Below, one piece after another: positions 34,858-44,161 of a stretch of DNA of 64,000 nucleotides. The stretch covers positions 1-64,000 of the forward strand of contig NZ_FUYE01000015.1 of the NCBI RefSeq assembly GCF_900167535.1, written 5' to 3'. Source of the stretch: Prosthecobacter debontii (lineage in GTDB: Bacteria; Verrucomicrobiota; Verrucomicrobiia; Verrucomicrobiales; Verrucomicrobiaceae). The translations under genes and the position numbers were made by a program. Positions within the stretch are counted from its first letter, which is position 1; each line of letters opens with the position of its first letter. The notes below the pieces were generated by a model that ran no database searches, was not told the origin of the DNA, and saw nothing but the letters and a program-made list of their open reading frames with translations.

Positions 34858-36153
34858 ATGACCAACCCGGCAAAGACTCCTGAAATCACCCGCCTGCGGG
34901 ATCTGTCCTCTCATCAAAAGAAGTCAGGATTGGCCGCCTGGCTCGGCTGGCTGTTTGATGGGTTGGACATGCACATCTACACCCTCGTGGCCACTCCCTT
35001 TGTGGCTGCGTTGCTGATGAAGGATGGCATTGCGGCACCCGCAGGTGAGGTGGATACCAAAGCCTCCATCATTCAGGCGGCTTTCTTGGTCGGTTGGGCT
35101 TTAGGGGGCGGCGTTTTTGGGTGGATTGGTGATCGGCTGGGGCGCAGTCGCACCCTTATGCTCACCATCTTGTTTTACGCAGGCTTCACTGGCCTATCGT
35201 ATTTCTGCACGGAGTGGTGGCACTTGCTCATCTGCCGTTTCCTCTCAGCTCTGGGCATCGGTGGCGAGTGGGCGGTGGGGGCATCGTTGCTGTCGGAGAC
35301 CTGGCCCAAGAAGTGGCGTCCGTGGATTGCGGCCACGTTACAAACGGCTGTGAACGTGGGCATCCTCCTCGCCTGCTTTGCCGGCTGGCTCCTGCGTCAT
35401 GATGAGAGCCACAGGCTCATCTTCCTGGTCGGCATCTTACCCGCGTTGCTCACCTTGTGGATTCGCAAAGCCGTTCCAGAGACGGAGGAGTGGGAAGAGG
35501 CGCGTAAGGGTGCCGAGCCTCCGCGGGTGCGAGATTTATTCGGCCCGGCGGTATCTGGGGTGACGTGGCGGGTGCTCATCATCTGCGCGGTTTCACTCAC
35601 CGCTCACTGGGCCTTCATGTTCTGGCAGCAGAGTCTCATCCGCTCATTACCGAAGGTGAAAAGCCTGAGTGGCCCTGAGCAGACCGATGCCGTGGTGGTG
35701 GCGCTCATGTATATCATGATCGGCTCCATCTTTGGCAACTACGTCGCCGGAGCGTTGGCCAAGATCATGGGCTACCGAAAAGCCATCACCCTCATGCTGG
35801 CCGCTTATGGGGCCTGCATGATCACCGCTTTCTCGGGTGAGTGGACCCATCAGCAACTGCTGTGGTGGTATGCGTGGATCGGGCTCTTCCAGGGCGTGTT
35901 CGGGCTGTTCACCATGTGTCTACCGCCGCTCTTCCCCACACTGCTGCGCACCACGGGGGCGGGCTTCTGTTATAACATCGGGCGCATTGTCGCCGCCATC
36001 GGCACCGTGATGTTTAAGCTCTGGGTGCCTGTGGGGGACTATCGCCTCGCGCTCTACTATGCGGGATTGCTGTTCATCCCAGCGGCAGCCATCGCCATGC
36101 TTTTACCGGAGGAGAAAGAAACCGCAGGTCCTGTCGAACTGCCAGTCGATTGA
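34858..36153 (+). CDS. MFS transporter, sugar-acid/aromatic-acid symporter type
   Basis: The 431-residue protein has twelve predicted helices and the major-facilitator loop GWIGDRLGRSRTLMLTI between helices 2 and 3. WLGWLFDGLDMHIYTLV near the N-terminus and RFLSALGIGGEWAVGASLLSE match the NanT/ShiA/AAHS-like group of proton symporters. The start lies 48 bp after the CAAX-type gene on the same strand. The substrate, probably an organic or sugar acid, is not deducible. Confidence 0.85.
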   Translation: MTNPAKTPEITRLRDLSSHQKKSGLAAWLGWLFDGLDMHIYTLVATPFVAALLMKDGIAAPAGEVDTKASIIQAAFLVGWALGGGVFGWIGDRLGRSRTLMLTILFYAGFTGLSYFCTEWWHLLICRFLSALGIGGEWAVGASLLSETWPKKWRPWIAATLQTAVNVGILLACFAGWLLRHDESHRLIFLVGILPALLTLWIRKAVPETEEWEEARKGAEPPRVRDLFGPAVSGVTWRVLIICAVSLTAHWAFMFWQQSLIRSLPKVKSLSGPEQTDAVVVALMYIMIGSIFGNYVAGALAKIMGYRKAITLMLAAYGACMITAFSGEWTHQQLLWWYAWIGLFQGVFGLFTMCLPPLFPTLLRTTGAGFCYNIGRIVAAIGTVMFKLWVPVGDYRLALYYAGLLFIPAAAIAMLLPEEKETAGPVELPVD

Positions 36154-36248
36154 GCCGACCGTGTGAGCGCGGAATGAAAAGGGATGCGGCATCTCTTACC
36201 TGCGCGCAGATTGCTGCCATCGTCCTCATCCTCGTCATCCTGCCTGTC

Positions 36249-36689
36249 ATGAAGCTCTTTCATTTTCTCCTGCATCTGCTCTTCGGTGGCATCTTCATCT
36301 ATGCAGGGGCTCTGAAGGCCATGGACCCAGGTGTCTTCGTCATGGATGTGCGTAGTTTTGATCTACTACCCGATCCCTATGCCGCGTGGCTGGCCATGGG
36401 CTTGCCTTGGTTGGAGATCTTCACCGGCTTCACCGTCATCACAGGCCTTTTTCGGCAGGGAGGGCTGCTGGTGCTCAATATCAGTTTGCTGATCTTCCTC
36501 GCCGCCATCGGCATCTCCTGGTATCGGGGCATTGATATCCAGTGTGGATGCTTCGGTGGCAGTGGCGATGCCAAGAGCAACTACATCACCCTCATCTTGC
36601 GGGATCTCGCGCTCTTAGCGTTGGGGGGCTACTTGCAGATCGTCGCCATCGGCACCGCCTTGAGCCGTCGTCGTCCGGCTCAAGGCTGA
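36249..36689 (+). CDS. MauE/DoxX-family membrane protein
   Basis: The 146-residue product (ATG at 36249) has four hydrophobic helices and the family blocks FGGIFIYAGALKAMDPGVF, LPWLEIFTGFTVITGLF, and the Cys pair DIQCGCFGGSG after helix 3. MauE-type proteins help maturation of disulfide-rich or quinone-bearing enzymes and often contain this CxC motif. Longer readings upstream overlap the MFS gene end and add an unconvincing leader. The role here is unknown and no methylamine dehydrogenase genes are nearby. Confidence 0.8.
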   Translation: MKLFHFLLHLLFGGIFIYAGALKAMDPGVFVMDVRSFDLLPDPYAAWLAMGLPWLEIFTGFTVITGLFRQGGLLVLNISLLIFLAAIGISWYRGIDIQCGCFGGSGDAKSNYITLILRDLALLALGGYLQIVAIGTALSRRRPAQG

Positions 36690-36706
36690 GTCGCGATCCA
36701 TCCTTC

Positions 36707-37879
36707 TCACTTTTTCTTCACGGCTACCGCCGGCTGCACGGTGACTCCGGCGGCTTCCATCACCAGATGCTGGAAAGCATCCTTGGGTTTGCCGCTATCA
36801 GGCACCAGGACATTTTGCACCAGATAGACCGTCGCGATCCCGTGCTCCATATCCACCCAGCCATTGGTGGCAAAGGCACCCCCGTGGCCGAAGCTGCCCA
36901 CTGGCATCTGAGAGCACACTCTCTGCGTGGCCGTATTCACCTGCCAGCCGCAGGCATAGTTCAGCGTCTTACCACCGGCGGAAACCGGCGTTGTCATGTC
37001 CTTCACCGCCTTCTCACTGAGCAGGCGCTTGCCTTCAAACTCCCCGCCGCCGGCGATCATGGCATAAAACCGCCCCATGTCCCGTGCAGTGGAAAACAAG
37101 CCCCCCGCAGGCTCCGTCATGTGTCGCACGGAGGCATCACTGGTCACAAAGGGATTGTAGCCGGGCACCAGACTCTGGCTGTCCTCCTCCATCTTATACG
37201 TGCGAGCGATCCGTGCCCGCAGCGCATCATCGGGGTGAAAGGTCGTATCCTTCATATCCAGCGGCCCAAAGATCCGCGCCTTGAGAAACTCATCATACTT
37301 CATGCCGGAGACGATCTCCACAATGCGTCCTGCCACCGTGGGGCCAAAGCCATACTCATAGGAAGAGCCCGGTTGAAAGGCCAAAGGTGCGTTCACCAGT
37401 GTGGCCACATACGCACGCAGAGAGATCGCTCCATCCGTCGCCTTGCGTGGTGGGAAGGCGATGCCCGCCGTGTGGCTCAGCAGCGTCCTCAGCGTGATGG
37501 GGTTCTCCGGGCCGCTCCCATCCGCCAGCTTCACCTTGCCGAGATCGGGCAGCCACTTCGAGGCGGGCTCATCCAGAGAGAGTTTGCCCTCATCCACCAG
37601 CAGCATCACCGCCGTGGCATTCACAGACTTCGTCATCGAGGCGATCCAGAAGACCGCGTCCTTCTCCATCTTCCGGTCCTGAGCGATATCGGCAAAGCCC
37701 GCTGCATCATGATGCACGATTTTGCCTTTCTCCATCACCAGCGTGACGATGCCCGCGGCCTGTTTGGCCTCCACGGCCTGTTCCATGGCTGAGTGAATGG
37801 CCTCGAGCTTGGTGGCATCCAGGGCTGACAGCAGAGCTGGCGTGCAAAGGAGGGCGGAAAGGAAAATCGAGCGGAGCAT
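36707..37879 (-). CDS. secreted serine hydrolase, beta-lactamase/esterase family
   Basis: The 390-residue protein has a signal peptide (MLRSIFLSALLCTPALLSA) and the serine-hydrolase SxxK motif as S81-M-T-K84 (FWIASMTKSVNA). A Tyr-containing second motif around 174-178 (SSYEYGFGP) and GHGGA near the C-terminus complete the class C/EstB-like active site. Such proteins act as esterases or D-alanyl-peptidases. It is convergent with the MauE/DoxX gene (17 bp gap). A defined substrate cannot be assigned. Confidence 0.9.
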   Translation of the reverse strand: MLRSIFLSALLCTPALLSALDATKLEAIHSAMEQAVEAKQAAGIVTLVMEKGKIVHHDAAGFADIAQDRKMEKDAVFWIASMTKSVNATAVMLLVDEGKLSLDEPASKWLPDLGKVKLADGSGPENPITLRTLLSHTAGIAFPPRKATDGAISLRAYVATLVNAPLAFQPGSSYEYGFGPTVAGRIVEIVSGMKYDEFLKARIFGPLDMKDTTFHPDDALRARIARTYKMEEDSQSLVPGYNPFVTSDASVRHMTEPAGGLFSTARDMGRFYAMIAGGGEFEGKRLLSEKAVKDMTTPVSAGGKTLNYACGWQVNTATQRVCSQMPVGSFGHGGAFATNGWVDMEHGIATVYLVQNVLVPDSGKPKDAFQHLVMEAAGVTVQPAVAVKKK

Positions 37880-38141
37880 CCGCTATGAACGGGAGAGTAT
37901 CGGAACCTGTTGCAAAGAACCTGAGAAGGAATCCGCCGCCCGCGCATCATGAAGCAACCATCTTTGGCATGGAACATGGTAAAACTCAGCCATGCCCGCC
38001 TGTTTCATCCGACGTCCAGAGACAGTCAGAATTAGGGGCAAACGTCGAAGACCAGGGATAGCCATTGTCTCGACAAGACGACCACATCGAAATAAAAGCA
38101 GGGTTCGCAGAACCTTGGACCCTCTCACCGATTGAGCCCTT

Positions 38142-38627
38142 ATGCCGGAAGACCAGGTGACCATCTACGATCTCACAACGCGGACCTTCACCAGCATTCC
38201 GCAGAGTGAACTCGCCTCAGGGATGGTCCGTGGGCAAGTCGTCGGGCATGAGGGAGTGGTGTGGATGGAGGCTGAACAACTCAAGATCAGCGACTACCGT
38301 CATCCGCCTTTTACAGGGGATCGCAAATTGGAGGTGCTCACGCTGGTCTATGCCTTCCCAGGTGTTTATGAGCAGACGTATGCTTTCTGGGAAGATGGAT
38401 TTCGACGAGACCTGAATCCAGATCGTGAGATCGCTGTCTGGAAACACATCGCTGCAGTGTATGGAAAGCATGCGAGAGGGCATGCCTTGGCTTATCGCCA
38501 GGAACTGTTTTCCCTCGTTCTGGCTTGTAGCAGCGCGGATGCTGAGCGGATCGGATTGATCTTTCAGTGCGCCGTGATTCCCGATCATGATTACCGAGAG
38601 ATCACAAGGGACTATTACGGCCAGTAA
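38142..38627 (+). CDS. conserved-looking protein of unknown function
   Basis: The 161-residue product has no signal peptide or membrane helix. It reads as a mixed alpha/beta cytoplasmic domain: N-terminal beta-rich part (VTIYDLTTRTFTSIP, GVVWMEAEQLKIS), then a helical part (EIAVWKHIAAVYGKHARGH, RQELFSLVLACSSAD). I do not recognise a family. It is flanked by a 262-bp spacer upstream, in which I see no feature, and a terminator-like hairpin downstream. Coding status is supported by normal codon use and an uninterrupted frame. Confidence 0.65.
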   Translation: MPEDQVTIYDLTTRTFTSIPQSELASGMVRGQVVGHEGVVWMEAEQLKISDYRHPPFTGDRKLEVLTLVYAFPGVYEQTYAFWEDGFRRDLNPDREIAVWKHIAAVYGKHARGHALAYRQELFSLVLACSSADAERIGLIFQCAVIPDHDYREITRDYYGQ

Positions 38628-38671
38628 TAAGCCGTGAGCGACTATGATTAAGGCACATAACCCCAATCAAA

Positions 38672-38701
38672 ACCCCCAAGTCCATGACTGAACTTGGGGG
38701 T
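38672..38701 (-). terminator. intrinsic terminator of the aminotransferase gene
   Basis: ACCCCCAAGT (38672-38681) pairs with ACTTGGGGGT (38692-38701) over a 10-base loop. Read on the minus strand it is followed by TTTTGATT, so it should stop transcripts from the lrp/aminotransferase pair. It may also serve the plus-strand gene ending at 38627, though less efficiently. Confidence 0.8.
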
Positions 38702-38728
38702 AGTTAAGGTTTAAAGAATGGATGAGGA

Positions 38729-39901
38729 TTACTTCCGCACTTCGTTCACATACTCTTCCATGAGGTCCATGGCTTTGACGATGAGCTCGGGGGCGGTGGC
38801 GTAGCAGCAGCGGACGAAGCCTTCTCCGGCTGCACCAAAGGCGGTGCCTGGGACGACGGCGACGCTCTTTTTCTCGAGCAGGCCGATGGCGAATTCCTTG
38901 CTGGTGAGGCCGGTGCTGCGGATCTCGGGGAAGACGTAAAAGGCTCCTCCGGGATTGAAGCAGTGCAGGCCCATGCCATTGAGACGGCTGACGATGACGT
39001 TGCGGCGTTGCTCGTAGCTCTGGCGCATGTCTTCATAAGCACTGGCCCCCATTTTCAGGGCTTCCAGGCCGGCCATCTGACTCATGATGGGGGCGCACAG
39101 CATGCAATACTGGTGCACTTTCATCATGGCTTCGATGAGTGGGGCCGGGGCGCAGGCATAACCGAGACGCCAGCCAGTCATGGCAAAGGCCTTGCTGAAA
39201 CCATGCAGCAGGACGGTGCGCTCTTTCATCCCGGGCAGTTCAGCGATGCTGAGATGCTGGCGGTTGTCGTAGAGGAGCTCACAGTAGATTTCATCGGTGA
39301 AGACGATGAGATCGTGCTTGATGGCCAGGGCGGCGATTTTCTCCAGTTCCTCCCGGGGCATGATACCGCCGGTGGGGTTGGTGGGGAAGTTCAGCGCGAT
39401 GATCTTGGTGCGTGGCGTGATGGCTTTTTCGACATCGGCCGCCATGAGGGCGAATTCATTTTCCTCACGGGTCTCCACCACGACAGGCACGCCGTAAGCC
39501 ATCTTGATGCTCGGAGCATAAGAGACGTAGCAGGGCTCATGATAGATGACTTCGTCGCCCGGGTTCAGCAGGGCGCGGAAGGCGATATCGAGCGCCTCAG
39601 ACACGCCGACGGTCACCAGGATCTCTTTTTTGGGATCGTAGCTGACGCGGAATTGATTCTCCACATAACCACTGATGGCGACGCGGAGGGATTCGAGTCC
39701 GAGGTTGGAGGTATAGCTGGTTTGGCCTTTTTCGAGGGAGCGGATGGCGGCCTCACGGATCGGCCACGGGGTGGGCTTATCCGGCTCACCGACGCCGAGA
39801 GAGATGACGTCGCTGCGACCGATGACGAGTTCGAAAAAGTCCCGAATGCCAGAGCGCGGAAGGTCGCGGATCTGGGTGGAGAGCTTGCTGTTGTAGTCCA
39901 T
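38729..39901 (-). CDS. class I/II aminotransferase (PatA/AspB-like)
   Basis: The 390-residue PLP enzyme shows the fold-type I blocks ISLGVGEPDKPTPW, ALNFPTNPTGGIM, VFTDEIYCELLY with the cofactor Asp, the lysine motif LHGFSKAFAMTGWRLGY, and the C-terminal FVRCCYATA with the substrate-binding Arg. It belongs to the aromatic/aspartate aminotransferase group. It lies 21 bp after the Lrp-type regulator, and such pairs often serve amino-acid use. The precise substrate is not fixed. Confidence 0.9.
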   Translation of the reverse strand: MDYNSKLSTQIRDLPRSGIRDFFELVIGRSDVISLGVGEPDKPTPWPIREAAIRSLEKGQTSYTSNLGLESLRVAISGYVENQFRVSYDPKKEILVTVGVSEALDIAFRALLNPGDEVIYHEPCYVSYAPSIKMAYGVPVVVETREENEFALMAADVEKAITPRTKIIALNFPTNPTGGIMPREELEKIAALAIKHDLIVFTDEIYCELLYDNRQHLSIAELPGMKERTVLLHGFSKAFAMTGWRLGYACAPAPLIEAMMKVHQYCMLCAPIMSQMAGLEALKMGASAYEDMRQSYEQRRNVIVSRLNGMGLHCFNPGGAFYVFPEIRSTGLTSKEFAIGLLEKKSVAVVPGTAFGAAGEGFVRCCYATAPELIVKAMDLMEEYVNEVRK

Positions 39902-39922
39902 GGTTGGTCTTTTAGATCATGA

Positions 39923-40402
39923 TCAAGGACTGACTGGCAGGCGCTCTTCATCATCGCCTGAGTTGGCGAGGAAACCGGCTTGTTTATAAGCCTTGAGCTG
40001 GAAGTGCGTGGCGGTGGAGAGCACGCCGCCGAGGGTGCTCAGTTTTTCGGCCACGAAGTTGGCGACATCGAGAAGGTCTTTACCTTCCACGAGGACGGCC
40101 AGGTCATAGCCGCCGCTCATGAGGAAGCACTCACGCACTTGGTCGAACTTCGCAATGCGCTTAGCCAGACGGTCAAAGCCGCCTTCACGCTCAGGAGTGA
40201 TACGCACTTCGATCAGAGCCGTCACTCCACGGTGACCGGCCTTCTGCTTATCCACCACGGCGTTGTAGCCCAAGATCGTCTTATCCGCCTCCGCCGCTCG
40301 CATTCTGCGCACGACTTCATCTTCAGAAAGGCCCAGAATTTGAGCCAGCTCACTGGTGGAGCGGTTGGAGTTGATTTGGAGGAGTTGAATCAGAGGATCC
40401 AT
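39923..40402 (-). CDS. Lrp/AsnC-type transcription regulator
   Basis: The 159-residue regulator has an N-terminal winged helix (LLQINSNRSTSELAQILGL followed by EDEVVRRMRAAE) and a C-terminal RAM ligand domain (TALIEVRITPEREGGFDRLA, then RECFLMSGGYDLAVLVEG). Members sense amino acids and act as octamers. It is transcribed ahead of the aminotransferase and probably controls it together with itself. It starts 75 bp downstream of the UbiA-like gene on the same strand. Confidence 0.9.
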   Translation of the reverse strand: MDPLIQLLQINSNRSTSELAQILGLSEDEVVRRMRAAEADKTILGYNAVVDKQKAGHRGVTALIEVRITPEREGGFDRLAKRIAKFDQVRECFLMSGGYDLAVLVEGKDLLDVANFVAEKLSTLGGVLSTATHFQLKAYKQAGFLANSGDDEERLPVSP

Positions 40403-40477
40403 GGGACGCGCAGTTTAACGTGTCTCTGGAAACCTGCACAAAGTTTGTTTGAATCGTCGTGCAGCTTTTTCAGGACC

Positions 40478-41467
40478 TTACATGCAGCAGGGGGCTGACC
40501 CACCCGCTGAGGAGGTCGGCCAAACGAGAGTGGCCAAAGCGGGTAGGGCGACGACGACATCTGCCCAGACACGGAAGGCTTCAGCCGAGAGGCGCTGCCT
40601 GTTGAACCAAAGGATTTTCAATCCCAGGAGACCTACCGCCACCGCAGAAGAGAGAGGCAGGAGATTGGCAGGGACATATCCGAGAGGCACCGCGATGAGG
40701 GTGAAGGCGACAATGACAAGAGAGCTGATCAGCGTTCCATGGGCACGCAGATCCGCTCTGGGACCAGCTTCTCGCGCGGTGATCAGCGCCAGATTGCAGG
40801 TGAAAAGCAGGGCAAGTAAAAGCACCGCAGCCCAGCTCTCCACACTGGTGCTGCCGAAATCGTGAAAGCGGCTCCAGGTGGTGCAGCCGAGTGCGAAAAG
40901 AATACCGGCAGCCACCTCCTTGCGGAAAAACCTCTCGATCTGCTCATGAAGCCGGAGCGTCATCAACAGGACTGCGGCCCCAGCGATGATGAGGGAGAGA
41001 ACGAGCTTCAGATTCTCCTGGAAAGGCAGGGCATTGATCGCGAAAAGCAGCAGCACCAACCCTGCTTGGAGCAGGCGCAGCCGCACCTGAGAGGAAGCCA
41101 CTGAATAGAGAATCAAATAGACGCCAATGGGGAAAAGCTGGAGGACGGAGTTGGTGAGCAGCCGTGCAGGCACGACCCAGAGGCCCAGCCATGCCAAGTA
41201 AACCGCTACGGCGGGCATGACGATGAAGACCAAGGCCCAGCGCCAACGCCTGTAGAAGCGATGCCGCAGGCTGAGCGCACTCTCTGGCACGCCAAAGGTA
41301 TCCAACACACGATCGGCTAAGTAAATGAACCAGACCGAGAAACCGAGCCCCGGCACCACTCCTGGCATGATCTGGAGGTGATCTAACCGGGAGATCCCCA
41401 GCAGCCACAGCACGGCCACTAGCGGAGCCTCAAGGCTAAGCACATGAGGCCACAACCAAAAGGGCAT
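40478..41467 (-). CDS. UbiA-like polytopic membrane protein
   Basis: From the ATG at 41467 (MPFWLWPHVLSLEAPL) the protein is 329 residues with around nine helices. WFIYLADRVLDTF near the end of helix 2 resembles the Asp-rich prenyl-diphosphate motif of UbiA prenyltransferases, but the second Asp motif is not clear, so enzymatic activity is uncertain. A longer reading adds 47 residues of low-complexity sequence and is rejected. It is divergent from the glycosyltransferase gene with 132 bp between starts. Confidence 0.65.
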   Translation of the reverse strand: MPFWLWPHVLSLEAPLVAVLWLLGISRLDHLQIMPGVVPGLGFSVWFIYLADRVLDTFGVPESALSLRHRFYRRWRWALVFIVMPAVAVYLAWLGLWVVPARLLTNSVLQLFPIGVYLILYSVASSQVRLRLLQAGLVLLLFAINALPFQENLKLVLSLIIAGAAVLLMTLRLHEQIERFFRKEVAAGILFALGCTTWSRFHDFGSTSVESWAAVLLLALLFTCNLALITAREAGPRADLRAHGTLISSLVIVAFTLIAVPLGYVPANLLPLSSAVAVGLLGLKILWFNRQRLSAEAFRVWADVVVALPALATLVWPTSSAGGSAPCCM

Positions 41468-41599
41468 GGAAGAGTGGCGGGTGGGCTGAGAGGAGTTGGT
41501 TGGCAAGGGGGGATATGAAGGGCGGTTGCCACCGGAATGCAAACAGAGAGACTTTTCGATTTCCATTTCGTCGCTCCCGCTCTTCCATCCAGTTCTGTC

Positions 41600-42382
41600 A
41601 TGCCCCATCCGCTTTCTATCGCCATCATCTCGAAAAATGAGGAGGCCAATCTACGCCGCTGCTTAGCCAGTGCGGTGGATCTGGCCCAGGAGATCATCAT
41701 CGTGGACAGTGGCAGCACCGATGGCACTCAGGCTGTGGCAGAGGAGTTTGGCGCACGCTTTGTCTCACAGGCTTGGCTAGGATTCACCGATCAGAAAAAT
41801 CTCTGCAACAGTCTCTGCACCCAGCCCTGGATTTTGGCTTTGGATTGTGATGAGGAGTTGTCTCCAGAGCTTCGTCGCTCCATCGAGTCCTTTTTTACCG
41901 ATGGTAGCACGGAGAAATATGAGGCCGCCTGGATGGCGCGGCGAGTTTGGTTCCTCGGGCGCTGGATTCGCCATGGGGACTGGTATCCCGATAAAAAAGT
42001 GCGCCTGTTTCGGCGAGATAAAGGCCGTTGGGAGGGCCATGCCAGCAGTCAGGTGCATGAGCGTCTAGTTGTGGATGGACCTCACACCACCCTGGAGGGG
42101 GATCTGTATCATTACTCCTTTACCAGCATGGGGCACTACCTGGATAAGCATGTCGGCTATACCGATGTCTTTGCTGAGCATGAACAGGCGGAGGGGCGTG
42201 GCTGGTCCCTGGTCCACGCTTTGTTCCGCCCGTGGTGGCGTTTCATGCGCGCTTATGTCCTGCGGCGTGGTTTTATGGATGGTTTTCCTGGCTTATGGAT
42301 CGCCATGTCCACGGCCTACTTCACCTTCATGCGCTACAGCCGTGCTTATGAGGTGAAGGTGCGCTCGAACCAGCCGCGGTAG
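41600..42382 (+). CDS. family 2 glycosyltransferase, WaaE/KdtX-like
   Basis: The 260-residue GT-A enzyme begins LSIAIISKNEEANLRRCL and shows the nucleotide-binding IIIVDSGSTDGTQ, the DxD-like ILALDCDEELSP, and the WEGHASSQVHERL block typical of the lipopolysaccharide-core beta-glucosyltransferase group. A C-terminal amphipathic or hydrophobic stretch (RRGFMDGFPGLWIAMSTAYFTFMRY) would attach it to the inner membrane. It probably adds a sugar to the LPS core or another surface glycan, consistent with lpxD and lpxI in the window. Confidence 0.88.
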   Translation: MPHPLSIAIISKNEEANLRRCLASAVDLAQEIIIVDSGSTDGTQAVAEEFGARFVSQAWLGFTDQKNLCNSLCTQPWILALDCDEELSPELRRSIESFFTDGSTEKYEAAWMARRVWFLGRWIRHGDWYPDKKVRLFRRDKGRWEGHASSQVHERLVVDGPHTTLEGDLYHYSFTSMGHYLDKHVGYTDVFAEHEQAEGRGWSLVHALFRPWWRFMRAYVLRRGFMDGFPGLWIAMSTAYFTFMRYSRAYEVKVRSNQPR

Positions 42383-42429
42383 GTCCTTGCATCTGGGTTT
42401 CTCTCCGCATTTCTTTCGTCTTCTCGCGC

Positions 42430-44073
42430 ATGCTTTTTTCCCGTCTTTCCTGTGCCCTAACCGCCACCCTCTTGGTCAGTTGCGGCTCGCCAAAGGCTCC
42501 CACCGTGCGGGAGCCGTGGTTGCCTAATCTGGGCTTATCGGAAAAACTCATCTCCGTTCAGCTGGATAAAGCCGCCCAGGCCTGGGACGTGATGCAGAGT
42601 GACTCCGCTACCCGCGCAGAGAAACGTCAGGCCGAGAATGTTTATGAAGGAGCTTTGGCCTTGGTCATTAAAAACTGGAGCCGCAGCTCCCTCCCTCGCA
42701 AATGGGAAACGGGCAGCTTGTTCGAGATGAGGGATCGTCAGTATCAGGTGCATCTCCAGCCTGCTCCGGGGAATCCAGAGGAAATCTCCCCCCTGATGCT
42801 GGATCGCCTCATTCCGGCTCAGGATGTGAGATTGGCCAAAGGTGCCACCCCGGTGATTGACGCTGGGCTCGGCGTCCCGGTAGTCGGGCAGGCTCAGCAT
42901 TCCAAGGCCCTGGCGGCGAAGTATCCGATGATGCCTCTCAACGGTGCCTTTCTCACTCTGACGGCGGTGATGGAGTTTGACCCACCTGCTCCAGGCAAGC
43001 CGCGTGCTGCCCATCTGCATCTCTACAATCCCCTGAGGAAAGCCGAGGCTCAGGTGAAAGGCGAGCGCACCCACTTGGCCGCCAACTACACCGCGCCGAA
43101 AGAACTAGCACTGAACAATCGCTTCCTGCGTGGGTTCTCCCTCATCGGGCTGCTCTTTCCTGAAAAGACCCTGGATGAAAGCGAGATCTACCGCTTGGAA
43201 CTCTACGATCCCAAGCGCATCCCTGTCGTCTTCGTCCATGGGCTGATGTCAGATCCCCATATCTGGTATGAGGCCATCAACGCCATCTATGCCGATCCCG
43301 TCTTGCGGGCGAACTATCAACCTTGGTATTTCCTCTATCCCTCTGGCATGGCCGTTCCTGCGACTTCCTGGCAGTTGCGTCGATCGCTGGAAGAAGCCCG
43401 CGCGAAGCTGGATCCTGAAGGAGATGATCCCGGCATGAATAACATGGTGATGGTTGGCCACAGCATGGGCGGCCTGCTCAGCCGCATGCAGACCATCGAT
43501 AGCGGTGACTCCCTTTGGAAAGCGTACTTCAACTGCGAACCAGAAAAGCTCATGGTGTCCAACCACACCCTTGAGCGCCTGAAGGACACCCTCGAATTCA
43601 AAAAGCAGCCTTATATCAAGCGCCTCATCTTCATCACCGTGCCCCACAAAGGCAGCACCATGGCTGATCGCGGCATCGTCTATCGCTTGACCCGTCTCAT
43701 CAAGCTCCCCACCGACTCCCTTGTGCTGGCGAAGGAGATCATGACCGGGAACATCGATTACCTTACCCCCCAACTCCGCGACTGGGGCACTTTTGGTTTC
43801 CTCAGCATCGGCACCCTTTCACCTAAGCATCCGTATCTGAAGGCTCTGAATGCGCAGCCCATCCCCGTGCCGCACCACAGCATCGTCGGTCAATATGGGG
43901 AAGGTGAGCTCCTCACCAGCAGTGACCGCGTGGTGCCTTACTCCAGCTCTCATCTGGACACGGGCACCGAGCTCGTGGTGCCCTACTGGCATGGCTGCGT
44001 CGAGAAGCCTGAAGTCACGGCCGAGATCGCCAAGCGCCTGCGTCAGCATCTGCACGAGCTTGGCCGGCTGTAG
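42430..44073 (+). CDS. lipoprotein alpha/beta hydrolase
   Basis: The 547-residue protein has a lipoprotein signal with lipobox LVSC (Cys18), a unique N-terminal domain of about 240 residues, and a C-terminal alpha/beta hydrolase domain. In that domain VVFVHGLMSDPHIWY (266-280) gives the oxyanion strand and GHSMGG (343-348) the nucleophile Ser345; a His near 'YWHGCVEK' may complete the triad. It resembles lipase/PGAP1-like hydrolases acting at the outer membrane. It lies 47 bp after the glycosyltransferase gene. Confidence 0.87.
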   Translation: MLFSRLSCALTATLLVSCGSPKAPTVREPWLPNLGLSEKLISVQLDKAAQAWDVMQSDSATRAEKRQAENVYEGALALVIKNWSRSSLPRKWETGSLFEMRDRQYQVHLQPAPGNPEEISPLMLDRLIPAQDVRLAKGATPVIDAGLGVPVVGQAQHSKALAAKYPMMPLNGAFLTLTAVMEFDPPAPGKPRAAHLHLYNPLRKAEAQVKGERTHLAANYTAPKELALNNRFLRGFSLIGLLFPEKTLDESEIYRLELYDPKRIPVVFVHGLMSDPHIWYEAINAIYADPVLRANYQPWYFLYPSGMAVPATSWQLRRSLEEARAKLDPEGDDPGMNNMVMVGHSMGGLLSRMQTIDSGDSLWKAYFNCEPEKLMVSNHTLERLKDTLEFKKQPYIKRLIFITVPHKGSTMADRGIVYRLTRLIKLPTDSLVLAKEIMTGNIDYLTPQLRDWGTFGFLSIGTLSPKHPYLKALNAQPIPVPHHSIVGQYGEGELLTSSDRVVPYSSSHLDTGTELVVPYWHGCVEKPEVTAEIAKRLRQHLHELGRL

Positions 44074-44161
44074 GGATAGATCGGGTGCAATGTCAGCTTG
44101 AAGAGAGAAAGCCATTCAATCTGCCCCGCTCGATATTCAGAAGCCTTGCGCAGCCGCTTAA

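Noticed and set aside
36542-37792. 416-residue plus-strand frame over the serine hydrolase gene
   Set aside because: It is an antisense shadow; its composition (His/Arg-rich) is not that of a real protein and the minus-strand product has SxxK and a signal peptide.
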